Shown here one piece after another: positions 23,410-33,975 of a stretch of 64,000 nucleotides of DNA (position 1 is the stretch's first letter; each line of letters begins with the position of its first letter). Where the stretch lies: positions 124,001 through 188,000 of the forward strand of contig WTXG01000050.1 of NCBI GenBank assembly GCA_022496185.1. Reading direction: 5' to 3'. The position numbers and the translations under genes were made by a program. The DNA is from Multifurca ochricompacta. Taxonomy: Eukaryota; Basidiomycota; Agaricomycetes; Russulales; Russulaceae. The notes beneath the pieces are model-generated. The model worked only from the letters and a program-made list of their open reading frames with translations, was not told the DNA's origin and searched no databases.

Positions 23410-23999
23410 TGTTACGTCCGGTGCAGGACGTTCCACACGACTTGTGTGACAGCATTCGTTCATTATCAGGTAAGAAACCAATAAGGCCTCTTGGAGTTAT
23501 GCGGGAAGAGTCAAAGTCAAAGAGGCTGTACTCTAAGACGATGTTGAACGGGAAGTACCAGAAGTACTTGAGATGGTCGAGTCAGAGTGTTCAAAGGGAA
23601 GTCCAGAAGACAAGCACCGATGTATTCAATAAGTTGAGTCTGAGGTCTACAAGGTAGCTACAGTGGACTTATATACGTAATTGGGTGAGCGTCTAAAGAT
23701 AAGATAAGACAAAGTCATGTGGGCCCAAATATACGAAAGCGGAGGGCGTAAAGCCTGGCTTCTGATAGGGAATTAAGTAAGTGTCCAGTCATAGAGATAA
23801 GAGATAAGAGATAAGCAATGATGAGCCAAACATAAGTACAACGACACAAACAAGGGCAAAGGCAGTCACGGGGAAGGGAGTAGGGCACATGATGGGTCCC
23901 AGGAAGGGGACGTGATCAAGAAGTGGAGAGTCGGTGGAAGGGAAGGGTTGTCGTTAGGGAGAGTGAAGAAAATTGGGTTGCTGGGCAAGGGTCGTAACA
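23410..23999 (-). repeat. 5' LTR of A3 (590 bp)
   Basis: Pairs with 17427-18016; differences such as acgtccgg against acatctgg are CpG changes. Its inner edge abuts gag with no primer site. Confidence 0.94.
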
Positions 24000-24340
24000 C
24001 TGCCCCTCTACTGCCTTCTGGGCTAACTCTGACGCTTTAGTGACATAACAATGGCCAAGGTCATCTGCTTCCTTGGTACGGGTGGTCCTTCCTACTGGAT
24101 GTCTGATCGTGTAATCATAACCCAGTGATGTGATGATGGTTGGGTAGGATTCCTTGTCCATGGTTGCGTCGGCCCAGTTAATTTTTGGTTCAAAGGCGGC
24201 AAGCCATGGATACCCCAAAATGAGATCTTCATCTCCTAGATCCATAACTAAAAAGCGAATAACCTTTGTCATCTCTCCAACTTGGACTTTTAGGTTGACG
24301 TAGTGGGTGATCTTTCCAGCACGATTGGCTGTTCCGTCAA
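24000..24340 (-). pseudogene. pol: A2 pol, protease-to-RT linker segment
   Basis: The part of A2 left between A3 and C1. Encodes DIDGTANRAGKITHY and GDEDLILGYPWLAAF, the region after the protease active site that recurs in all family A copies. Cut at both ends by insertions, open within. Confidence 0.9.
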
Positions 24341-24918
24341 TGTCACAGCCAGGTGCTAACTGTGTGCAAGTCAATTCGCGTCAAGGAGATTAAATCAAGT
24401 ATCAATGCTTCAAGGGGATCACCAAGTCGTTCAAGCTCTGAAGGTCGCAGCAGATGCGTGCGCGAGTCGAAATTGGACAGAGACGCGTAGTCTTGTCACT
24501 AGATACTGGGGACGAAGACTCCTAAGGCGCGGCTTAGGGGCTCAAGTGGAATCAAGGTTCTTGTCTGATATGGAACACCTGTATTGGCACAGGAGAACAG
24601 ACTTGGTCTGTCTCTGTGAACTGGTAGGTCCTTAAATACAGGGATATTGACAGTAATCTAACATAACTATCTAGGCTTATGACGACTGATAGGGCTGGGT
24701 CATAGCTATGTCACAACTACATCATGGAGGGGTGAGCAGTCTGGGCAAACCAGTGGGAGATGCAGGTGGATAAGGAGGGGCTACGTCATTAGAAGTCATG
24801 CTAGTCTAGATGTAAATAAAAGAGAAGCTTAATATGTATAACCCTGGAGTGATAAGTGACGAAACGCCGAAACGCAAGGTCGAACGCTGAAATGCAAAAG
24901 TTGAAAATACATGTTACA
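24341..24918 (-). repeat. 3' LTR of C1 (578 bp)
   Basis: tgtcacagcc to atgttaca. The purine tract AAGAAGGGGG follows on the minus strand at 24919-24933. Confidence 0.95.
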
Positions 24919-24958
24919 TTACCCCCTTCTTATGGTTGTGCTTGCCCCCAAGCACCCC

Positions 24959-26061
24959 TTAGTCACTACATGTAAGATCGATAACGTGGGGCGGGGTACG
25001 GCGCAGGCGACGACGACGAGGTAGGTAGGTGCTGCCGATACCGCCCGCTTGGAGGACGGTGCATAGTTTGGGGTGTGGGGCGTATCGGGTGGCTTCTTCT
25101 GGGCGCATGTGTCGATTGTTAGTATAAGCATATGTGAGGAATGGGAATAATCGATAATACACGTCCCCCCTTGAGAGGGCGTGAACTGCTAGTTGGATAT
25201 CTTGATTTGCGTGATCAGCTTGATGGCGCCAATGGGCTAATTCAGAGTGAGCTTGATCCAAGCATCTAGTAGTGTAGCGATAACGGGAGACCTCGGCCCA
25301 AGCGCCTGGGTCCTGTAGATCGTCCAGCGCCGCACTAACCAGTGGGGTGAATGTCTGCTCTGCCTCGAACAGATGTTGTTGGAATCGTGTAAGAACTGGG
25401 TTTGATCCTCGAGTGAAACACGGATAAGGTTGAGCATAGAGGGGTAGGTAAGTGATTGGCTGTCCCACTCCCATCGTGAGGGCGATGCGCGGATCGGCGC
25501 AATGGTACTTGAAAGCCCGCCATCGGGCAACATTGACTCGGCCTTCATAGTCGGAGATGCGGTGGTCGATGTAATTGGGGGTGTATTCATGATTGGTTGA
25601 AAGGGTGGAGGAGGGGATTCGTATTCAGTAGTCATGCGTGCCGCTGCATTAACTTCAGTTACTGTTTGTTCTACTACAGCTTCATCAGGGAGTTGTCCTA
25701 GCTCTGGAGTGACTGGCCGATAGACTGCAGCTTCATCTGTGATTTCCGGAGGGGCATAGATAGCTTCCAGACGTGCCCTAGCTTCCTGAAGCATAGCAAG
25801 AACCCTAGTCCGAACCTCAAGCTCTAGATCTTGATTCTGTGCAGTAAGTGTAATCGCATTAGCTACATTCTGTGAGGGATCATCTGTCATGGGGAAGGAA
25901 GGGTGTGGCGGAGGTGTTGGACTCGTTGGGGTGGCAGGAAGTGTCGGGGCATCCATAGGTCGTCTAAGGGCTGCCTTAGTTGCCGCGTCATTTATTGCTG
26001 CGATAGTCTGGCCAATGATGGCGGGTTCTGTGGTACAGGATGGGAGTGTGTCGGGATGTAG
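24959..26061 (-). pseudogene. post-pol extension of C1 (counterpart of the family A accessory ORF)
   Basis: In frame with pol after a TGA at 26062: NDAATKAALRRPMDAP, a Pro-rich stretch, a helical Glu/Arg segment (DLELEVRTRVLAMLQEARARLEAIY), then a frame change near 25470 into a second helical part (25474-24959) with RGDVYYRLFPFLTYAYTN. That short stretch resembles KGDAYQTIAERYANTYARP of A3, so the two may share an origin. No zinc knuckles seen. Function unknown. Confidence 0.7.
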
Positions 26062-26064
26062 TCA
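26062..26064 (-). promoter_or_regulatory. TGA CTA stop between C1 pol and its extension
   Basis: The stop is followed in frame by CTA. UGA CUA is the leaky context used for programmed readthrough, including peroxisomal isoforms in fungi. It may instead be a decayed CGA like the other stops here. Confidence 0.4.
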
Positions 26065-29000
26065 TTCTTGGAGTGTTTCGCGTTTGTTTGGAAACAGAAA
26101 GGCGGATTGTGTGCTTGTTGCGGGCCAGAATGAAGGTCTTGAGTGGGATAGGGAGGGGAAAAACAGAAAATTCGCCCCCCATTTAAGGACGGCGTCGACC
26201 CTGATGCTGTGGGAGAGAACTATGATACTGCGCGAGGAGGTCCGGGGCGTGACAGTGTCCTGATCGACCCAGGAGTTCTCGCTTGCCGGATAGCCAACCC
26301 AGCTGACCAGGTATTGTAATTTCCTATTACGACCTACGAGTCTGTGGTTCAGGATGGAGGCGACTTCGTATTCTTCCTCCTGATTAATCAGATTGGGTGG
26401 GGGAGCAAAACGTTGGGGCCATGGGCATCTGTTTCGCAATAGGGTGATAGGAGATTGATGTGGAAGACATTATGTATCTTCATGTGTGAAGGTAACGATA
26501 GGCGATAAGCGAGGGGGAGATCTGGGTCAAGATCGTGAAGGGGCCGTAACGTCGTGGGGCGAGTTTAGTCGAGGGAAAGTGTGTCTTGAGGTGTTTACCT
26601 TCTAGCCAAACTTGCGAGCCAACAGAAAAGGCAGGCTGGGGTGGTGGAGACGCATGTGATCGGAATGCCTCTTCTGCTGAGTGCGTGCCGCCAGGAGGTT
26701 TTGAATTCGAGCGTCTACTTGTGGGACATCCGTGTCCACTGCCTGGGCACTCCAGGTAAGAGTAGTTCCATGGAGTAAAGCGTGTGGTGTTAGCTTAGTT
26801 TTATCGTGCGGCCAAGAGTTATGAATGTATTGGCCAGTGGCAGGTAATGGGGCCATTGATGTTGATCGTCGCCAAGCCATAAGCATAGGTATTGTTCAAG
26901 CCAAAGATTCATTCGTTCGCTCGAACCGTCTGTCTGAGGATGGAACGCCGTTGATAAATTTTGTTGGATTTGCAGGACTTTTGCAAGTGCGTGTGAGAAG
27001 TGAGATGTAAATCGGGGATTGCGATCAGAGATAATTCGTTGTGGGATGCCAAAGAGCGGAAAAATATGTCGATAGTATAGTGTGGCTATTCCTTCGCCCG
27101 TGATGTCTTTCGAGCATGGGATAAATCTTGCGGACTTCAAGCATCCTTGATCGACAATCATGAGTACCGTGTCATATCTACCTGATGGGGGAAGATCTGT
27201 AATGAGATCCATAGCAACATACTGAAATGGACCAGCGGAAGCCGGTACGTCTAGCGGGAAGGAAGGGGCCTTTTTCGTAAGCTTCGGCTTATTTTCTTGA
27301 CATTTGGCGCATCCTCGGACGTAATCTTGTACGAATTCTCGTAAGCCGGTACCTGAATATTCTTGCTGGACTTTTCGCGTTGTCTTATCTATCCCCGGGT
27401 GTCCCGCTAGTACGTGGTCGTGATGCTGTTGGAGGATCTCACAGCGTTCGACTAAGGTTCCGGGAAATGGGAGCTTGGCATTGGAGATTGCATGGATGAA
27501 CAGATCGGCAGGTAGGACAGTGATCTCATCATTGTTGTCCCCACCCTGATCGGCATCGGGTCGGCGCGAGAGCATATCTGCAACGGTGTGTAATTTTCCT
27601 GGGACATGTTCGAGCGAAAACTCAAAGTCAGCAAGCTCTTGGAGCCATTGAGCCTGTCGTCGATTTAGCTTTTGGGGTTCTTTAAAATATTGCAAGTTGT
27701 TATGATCTGTGCGGATTTGAACTTTGTGTCTTGCCCCCAGAAGGTACTGGCGCCAGGATCGGAGGGCAACTATAACCATGAACAATTCCCGATCGTAAAT
27801 GTCCCAGTTCCTTTGAGTCGCATCTAGGGTTTTTGACAAGTAGGCTACAGGATGAAGGCGGCCTTCGTGGTCTTTTTGGCTGAGAGTGGCGCCTAGGGCA
27901 TATCCAGACGCATCCGTGTCTACAATGAAAGGTTTGTCAAAGTCAGGTTGTGCCAGAACCGGTTGCGAGGTGACCTGCTGTTTCAACGTATCGAAGGCAT
28001 CCTGCTCTTGACTTGTCCAGTGCCATGGGTTTTTCACGCTTGTGAGCACGTTCAGGGGTGCTGCGATCTTACTAAACCCCTGAATAAAGCGACGATAAAA
28101 CTGACAGAATCCAAGGAATGAACGGACTTCCTTGACGGTGGTAGGCGTTTTCCAGGTGGCGACTCCTTCCACTTTGATGGGATCCATATGCACCTGATTA
28201 GCCTCCAGAATGAGTCCGAGATATTCAATGCGCGTTTGTTCGAAGGAACACTTTTCCGGTTTGAGATATAGATCTAAGTTGTTGAGTTTGTCTAAGATGT
28301 GATGCACTTTATGGCGATGGTTTTGAAGATCTTGATCAGTATGGATCAGGATATCATCCATATAGACTGTAAACCAAGCCCTTCCTGAGGCATCATGCTC
28401 GTTTAGTTCTTCTCTAAATTCTGCATTCATCATTGTTTGAAACGTTGCGGGAGAGTTTGTCAAGCCAAAAAACATGACATTGGGTTCATAGAGGCCGCGA
28501 TTTGTTTTGAAAGCTGCCTTCCATCGATCTTCCGGTGCTATCCGAACATTATTATAACCCCATCGGATATCCATCTTTGTAAAAAGCGTGCTTCCTCGAA
28601 CGCGATCAATAAGCTTGGGAATCAGCAGGAGTGGGTATGTATTCTGAATAGTCCAGTCGTTCAATTTTTGGTAGTCCTGGACCGGTCATAATTTTCCGTC
28701 CTTCTTCTTGATAAAAAAGAATGGAGAAGCATAAGGGGACTTCAACTCTTGTATGTACCCCTTCTGCAAATGTTCCTCCAGGAAGACGTTTAATGCGTCT
28801 TGTTCTCCTGGTCCGAGCGGGTAGATCTTGCAATCCAAGGTTGCAGGGGCATCTGGCTTTAATTCGATCCTATGATCCCAAGGCCGTGAGGCTGGGAACC
28901 TTTGTGCTTCCTCATCGCTAAAGACCTTTCGGTGCCGATGATACTCCTGTGGTACGATCTGATCCCAAGATCTTTCTGTCTTATCTTTCGCTTTGATAGC

Positions 29001-29485
29001 CAATTCCTGTGCAATATTAAGGCGGGAGATCCGTTCATCTGGTACAGTGAAGGAAATTGACTGCGCGAGTTGTCCTGAGGTCCAATTGATACTGGGGTTG
29101 CTAGCCGCAAACCATGGGTATCCGAGGATCATATCATCTATTCCAATGGACGCTATGTAGAATCGGTGTCGTTGGGTGTCTTTTGCAGTGGTAATAAGGA
29201 GATCCACGCATTGATCTATTTTGTTTGTAGCATTAGGAGAGCCATCCGCGTTTTGTAACTTCTTGGGAATTGTTAATCGTTTTATGGGGAGTCGATATTT
29301 GATTACTGCTCGGTAGCTGATAAAATTCTCGGTTGCACCGCTGTCCACTAGTGCTTCTATTGTGGCCTTTCGATTCACTCCATGTAAGGGAACAAACAAT
29401 TTCATTGATTTGAGTGGTGATCTAAATACATGGTGTGAGACTAGAGCCCAAATGAAGGCCATGTCATTCAGGCGATATAAAAATC
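26062..29485 (-). pseudogene. pol: gypsy pol of C1
   Basis: Protease ALVDSGATENFIS near 29340, RT with SPATFQTMMN and YMDDILIHTDQD near 28350, RNase H (VDTDASGYALGATLSQ), zinc domain, integrase (MDLITDLPPSGRYD, SDRNPRF, GSSERMNLW), and a chromodomain (YLVSWVGYPASENSW) near 26270-26370. Breaks: TGA for CGA at 28686 (KL-stop-PVQ), a lost base near 26815 (before IHNSWP), and a frame change near 26620. Ends at TGA 26062 followed by CTA. Confidence 0.92.
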
Positions 29486-29486
29486 C
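29480..29486 (-). promoter_or_regulatory. -1 frameshift heptamer GGATTTT, gag-pol (C1)
   Basis: Gag reads GAT TTT TAT; the -1 frame reads GGA TTT TTA and runs into pol (GFLYRLNDMAF). Same heptamer and frame as families A, B and D despite different proteins. Confidence 0.68.
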
Positions 29487-30477
29487 TCATTTCCTTTGAA
29501 TTGGTCTTGCAGCTCAAGATGTTGCTTGTCTGTCATTGTCTTTAGGACCGTGGCGAGTGTCGACATGCTGATGGTGGGGGTGACCGACACTGGGGAAGTT
29601 GCAGGCGTTCCATTAGATCCGTTGGGTACCGCCGCAGTCGTGGGTGGGACTTCTGAGATGGTGGTGGTCCGGGCCGAGCTATTTGGGCTTGATTGGGGTT
29701 TTCTATTGGGGCAATCTCGAACCAAATGCCCTCGTCGTCCGCACTCAAAGCATCGTCCTTCCTTTCAGTACTGTTCCTTTTCCTCCGTGGTAGTTGCTTT
29801 CCTAACCACATCCACATCCATTGCATTTGGGTCCTTTTTGCGATAGAACGTGAACTTATTTCCCCGAGGTGACGGGGTAGTGACTGTTTTATTCCTAGTC
29901 AGGCTTTTCATAAAAACCCAATTTGCGTGGTGATGTCGAGCGGATGTTGATGCTTCTTCGAAATTTTCCGGCTGATCTTGCGTCAGCATTGTCGCAACCA
30001 ATTGGGTTGGTAAGCTGCGATAGAAGTATTGTCGTGCGGCTGTGTCATCAATGTGTAGTCCGGCCCGAATTGCTAAGTTGCGGAATTCGGCAATATAATC
30101 ATCAATATTTCCCTCCTTCATTTGTAATTTTTCAAGCGCTTGTAATGCTTTTTGTCCTGCCGCGACGTCTGTCCATGCAGCAAGAAATGTTTGCCGGAAT
30201 GTTTCCCACACATTTACAACTCCGATTCGTCCTGTGTTAATGTCGGCCAGCCAGTATACTTGTTCCTCCACCCATTGATCTACTTTTGGACCTCGGATTA
30301 TTCCTAACGCATAGGCCACCTTGGATCGCTCGTTCTGGACTAGGGGCACGAACGCATTAAGGGCGAAGTGGAGTTCGAGCAAGGCGAACCATCGTTTCGC
30401 ATGGGCCCTGTCGCCGTCAAAATAAGAGGGAGGGGCTCCTTCCATACATCCTCCCTGTGGCATTGGGATGGGAGCTC

Positions 30478-30602
30478 CCTGGGGGTTTCCTCCTGGATTC
30501 CCTCCAGGGTTTCCTCCTGGATTTCCGCCTATGTTTCCTCCTGGGTGCCCATTTGGATCTCCTCCAGGGTGTCCACCTGGGTTTCCTCCTGGTGGGCCTC
30601 CT
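30478..30602 (-). repeat. Gly-Gly-Asn-Pro coding minisatellite in C1 gag
   Basis: About ten imperfect 12-base units coding GGNP, GGHP, GGDP. Low-complexity linker before the capsid region. Confidence 0.85.
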
Positions 30603-31028
30603 AAATTAAGAGGGTCATTCTTTGGTTGTCTCGTGGTATGACTGAGTTGGGTATGTGTTCGTCCTGGTTCGGTGAGTGTAATGGTGGCCATTTCTTCAAG
30701 AAGGGGTGGAAGTCTGGATGGGAGAGGTGCTGTGGGGGTTTCGGTTTGGGGGCTTTCAGCAGGGGAATCACTTGCGAGTAATGCAAAGCGATTTTGGTTT
30801 TCGAATGGTACGTCTCCAAATCTTTGTCTGGCTGACTGTTCTGGTAGGTTTCGTTCTGGTGACTGGTAGTCGAGGGATTCGTCGTCTGTCGAGGAGGCCG
30901 AGGAGGTCAAAGGGGTCTGGGGTTCGCATGCCGAATATGACGTGATTGTTCCGGGTTCGTGCAAGGGGACGTGTCGTCAGTTGCCTTGCGGTTTTGGGTG
31001 AGTGGTTCTGTTTTCTGTGAAGTCTGAA

Positions 31029-31038
31029 AGTCTGTTCT
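31029..31038 (-). promoter_or_regulatory. self-complementary primer-binding site (C1)
   Basis: AGAACAGACT on the minus strand, two bases inside the LTR. Exact complement of AGTCTGTTCT in the LTR (31294-31303), which starts 35 bases after TATTTAA (31332-31338). Confidence 0.78.
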
Positions 31039-31040
31039 AA

Positions 31041-31618
31041 TGTCACAGCCAGGTGCTAACTGTGTGCAAGTCAATTCGCGTCAAGGAGATTAAATCAAGT
31101 ATCAATGCTTCAAGGGGATCACCAAGTCATTCAAGCTCTGAAGGTCGCAGCAGATGCGCGCGCGAGTCGAAATTGGACAGAGACGCGTAGTCTTGTCACT
31201 AGATACTGGGGACGAAGACTCCTAAGGCGCGGCTTAGGGGCTCAAGTGGAATCAAGGTTCTTGTCTGATATGGAACACCTGTATTGGCACAGGAGAACAG
31301 ACTTGGTCTGTCTCTGTGAACTGGTAGGTCCTTAAATACAGGGATATTGACAGTAATCTAACATAACTATCTAGGCTTATGACGACTGATAGGGCTGGGT
31401 CATAGCTATGTCACAACTACATCATGGAGGGGTGAGCAGTCTGGGCAAACCAGTGGGAGATGCAGGTGGATAAGGAGGGGCTACGTCGTTAGAAGTCATG
31501 CTAGTCTAGATGTAAATAAAAGAGAAGCTTAATATGTATAACCCTGGAGTGATAAGTGACGAAACGCCGAAACGCAAGGTCGAACGCCGAAATGCGAAAG
31601 TCGAAAATACATGTTACA
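31041..31618 (-). repeat. 5' LTR of C1 (578 bp)
   Basis: Twin of 24341-24918. Differs at six CpG sites only, by eye. Confidence 0.95.
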
Positions 31619-31860
31619 GTCAATGTTCCAGATGTTTTTTTCCTGGGGAAGTGCCAGTCTTCCCAAACCCATTGTTTTAATCAGTCATGGGTGAATGAAG
31701 TTATCAGTGGCTCCAGAGTCCACTAAAATGTCTCGATCAGCCGTCCTCTGTGTAGTTTCAAAATGAACTGGTATTTTCAATGACTTGAATCGACTAGCAT
31801 ACACAGAGGTGACATGGAGTGCTTGCGCCCAGGCCGATGGGTTTGAGCCTAACAAAAATC
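31619..31860 (-). pseudogene. pol: A2 pol, protease N-terminal segment
   Basis: Contains the start of pol after the -1 site and the protease motif DSGATDNFIHP near 31700, where CGA has become TGA right after HP (31684 region). Continues beyond C1 at 24340. Confidence 0.88.
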
Positions 31861-33363
31861 CTTTTTCGCAAATGCCTTCTCTACCAATATAGCGTGCACT
31901 TCCTCACTCTCTTTCATCATGTTGGCCCATATATCCTGAGCTTTCTCCTCTTTTGTTCTCTTGTCCACAGTGGGTGGGTTGTTTTGAATGGGTCCTTCTA
32001 CCATGACGGTTGCTGTGGCCACACGTGCCCCCTTCCTGGGACAGTCCCAAGACATATGTCCCAATGCTCTACAGTGAAAGCATCGTCCTTCCTTCATTAG
32101 CGTCTGCCGTTCATCCTCTGTAAGTGCTGCCTGAGCTCGGGTCCAGTCCGCAGAGGTATCCATAGCGTTTGGATCCTTCTGCGTATGCTGGGCAGGTTTT
32201 ACTCCGAAGGTGGCCTTCCATTGGTCTCGGGTCTTTCCCTTTTTGGTGTCAGTTCCAAATCACATTTGGAAGTCCAGATAATCCTGTTGCTGCTGCCGGG
32301 CAGCATCAACCCAACTGTCCCAGTCATGAGGATGATGGAACTGTATAATATTTTTGACTAGCGGGTTAGGCAGTCCTTGTGAGAAGAGGTCTAATGTAGC
32401 CTCCTCGTCTGTGTCGTAACCGGCTCTATTGGCCAGGCTTCTGAACTTGGCGATGTATGCATCTAGTTTGCCTTTCTCCATTCTGAGGGATTTCAATTCT
32501 CGGGCTGCTTTCTGTTTGGCCTGCCTGTCTGTAAAGGCATCTTTGAACCTGTTGGCAATGGTCTCCCAAAGACCTTCACTGGTGGTGCGACACCCGCTTT
32601 CAACTTGTTCGTTCAGCCACTCCAACTGCTCCATGGTCCAGTCATCTACTGCATCCCCTCGAATTAAGGAGAGGAACAGATTGGCACATTGGAATGGATT
32701 GACAATCTGTGGGACATCATGATTAAAGTTCTTGAAGGTCGTGAACTCTAGCATGAATTTCTTGCTCTGCGAGCGATCCCCTGTAAACGTTTGGGGTAGC
32801 ACTCCTGACAGTTGCCCTGACGGAGGGGGAATGTTGGGTGGTGCCACCGCAGGGGCTGGTGGCGCGGGATCAGGGAGTTGAGTGGCGATGGTAGACATGG
32901 GTTGATGGAAAGGGGTGACTGTTCGTGCGGATTGTATTGATATCTGTGGGGTTGTCAAAGCAGGGGCTCTGATCGTGACAACTGCCGGTGCAACCAGAGA
33001 TGTAGACGCTGCTAATGCTGGTGCTTCTTCTTCGCTGGGTTCTTCTATGTACTCCTCTGGTTCGGAGTCCGTGACAATGGCGGGAGGGTTTTCTCTCCAC
33101 GGGCCTAGTCCAAATTCAGGTGGGGCAGGTCCTGTAGTGACCCAAGAGTGTCGGCTATCTGAATATTGGATACAGTACCAAACTCTTTTCTCGTCATCGT
33201 ATTCTACCGGTTGGTATCTTCCGTCGTGATAGACATAGTATCCAAACTCGGTTTCAAAATCTTTCCAGGTGGCAGAGCCAAGTACTTGCTGTGAAAGATT
33301 ATGCTTGTCTCTGCGTTTGATGAGTTCTTCTTTGAAGAGGGTCTGACTGCGGCTGGAAGCCAC
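31849..33363 (-). pseudogene. gag: gypsy gag of A2
   Basis: 504 codons with one stop. The frame opens at GTG 33363, 7 bases from the primer site, and has no ATG until MSTIA at 32898 (codon 156). The N-terminal region (WKDFETEFGYYVYHDG) is conserved in B1. Capsid region, then CCHC knuckle CFHCRALGHMSWDC near 32060-32090. At 32260 ACG CGA has become ATG TGA. Ends TAG 31849. Confidence 0.88.
31855..31861 (-). promoter_or_regulatory. -1 frameshift heptamer GGATTTT, gag-pol (A2)
   Basis: As in A1, with the same following hairpin bases except one CpG change in the outer stem. Confidence 0.66.
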
Positions 33364-33369
33364 TGTGAG

Positions 33370-33380
33370 AGACTCGACTT
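33370..33380 (-). promoter_or_regulatory. self-complementary primer-binding site (A2)
   Basis: AAGTCGAGTCT on the minus strand. Its LTR partner at 33606-33616 now has one mismatch (CG to CA), 34 bases after TATATAA (33644-33650). Confidence 0.75.
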
Positions 33381-33382
33381 GA

Positions 33383-33970
33383 TGTTATGTCTGGTGTGGG
33401 ATGTTCTGCATGATGTGTGTGACAGCATTGGTCAGAGGTTTCAGATAAGAAGCCAATAAGACTTCTTAGAGTTTAGAGGGATGAGTCAAAGTCAAAGGGG
33501 CTGTTCCCTATGACAGTGTTAAGTGGAGAAGTACCCAAAGTACTGAGACGGACGAGTCAAAGAGTTCAAAGGGAAGTCCAGAAGACAAACACCAATGTAT
33601 TCAATAAGTTGAGTCTGAGGTCTACAAGGTAGCTACAGCAGACTTATATACATAACTCAGTGGGCACCTATGAGATAAGAATACGGAGTCAAGTGGGCCC
33701 GAATATCTGAAAGTGGAGGGCGTAAAGCCTGGCTTCTGATAGGGAACTAAGTAAGTGTCCAATCATAAGATAAGGAGATAACAAGATAAGAAAGGCAAGC
33801 ATAGACAAATAGTGTATACACAAGTCCAAACAACAGTCACAGGGATGGGAGCAGTGCATGTGAGGGGTCCCACGAGGGAGATGTAATAAGGAAGTGCAAC
33901 GTCGGTGGGCGAGTGGGGTCTCTGTTGGGGAGGGTAAAGAAAATAGGGCTGCTGGGCCCTGGTCGTAACA
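33383..33970 (-). repeat. 5' LTR of A2 (588 bp)
   Basis: Twin of 12624-13211, followed by the target duplication ccaat. The mismatch pattern is mostly CpG decay. Confidence 0.94.
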
Positions 33971-33975
33971 CCAAT

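Larger units (their letters stand above)
17427..23999 (-). mobile_element. gypsy A3, deleted at its 5' end
   Basis: 590-bp LTRs at both ends and the duplication ctgcc (17422-17426, 24000-24004) show a clean insertion into A2 pol. The internal part has accessory ORF, pol and only the last third of gag: the 5' LTR is joined directly to gag at 23409/23410, so primer site and gag N-terminus are missing. Confidence 0.95.
29468..30964 (-). pseudogene. gag: gypsy gag of C1 with a Gly-Gly-Asn-Pro repeat
   Basis: Starts uncertain: the frame opens near 30964 with no ATG until MATITL near 30691. Order: Ser/Pro-rich N-terminus, tandem GGNP repeat, capsid (SYFDGDRAHAKRWFALLE), and CCHC knuckle CFECGRRGHLVRDC near 29740. 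One TGA for CGA at 29765 (EQY-stop-KEG). Ends IA-stop at 29468, overlapping pol at the -1 site. Confidence 0.86.
24341..31618 (-). mobile_element. gypsy C1, a distinct chromovirus family
   Basis: 578-bp LTRs and duplication gtcaa (24336-24340, 31619-31623) inside A2 pol. Order on the minus strand: LTR, self-complementary primer site, gag, -1 overlap, pol with chromodomain, C-terminal extension, purine tract, LTR. I count six differences between the two LTRs, all transitions at CpG, so this is a recent insertion. Confidence 0.95.
12624..33970 (-). mobile_element. gypsy A2, interrupted by A3 and C1
   Basis: LTRs of 588 bp at both ends, flanked by ccaat (12619-12623 and 33971-33975). Its own sequence is 12624-17426, 24000-24340 and 31619-33970, minus strand throughout. 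Most LTR differences seen by eye are CpG transitions (for example atccgg against gtctgg, gcgttg against gcattg). Many stops in all genes, so older than A3 and C1, which lie inside it. Confidence 0.95.

Noticed and set aside
30368..30964. Gly-rich repeat opposite strand frames as a silk- or collagen-like host gene
   Set aside because: The repeat is inside C1 gag on the minus strand, in frame with the capsid region.
24341..31618. The two 578-bp repeats as a segmental duplication of host sequence
   Set aside because: They bound a gag-pol body, end in TG...CA, and the pair is flanked by one 5-bp duplication, so they are LTRs.
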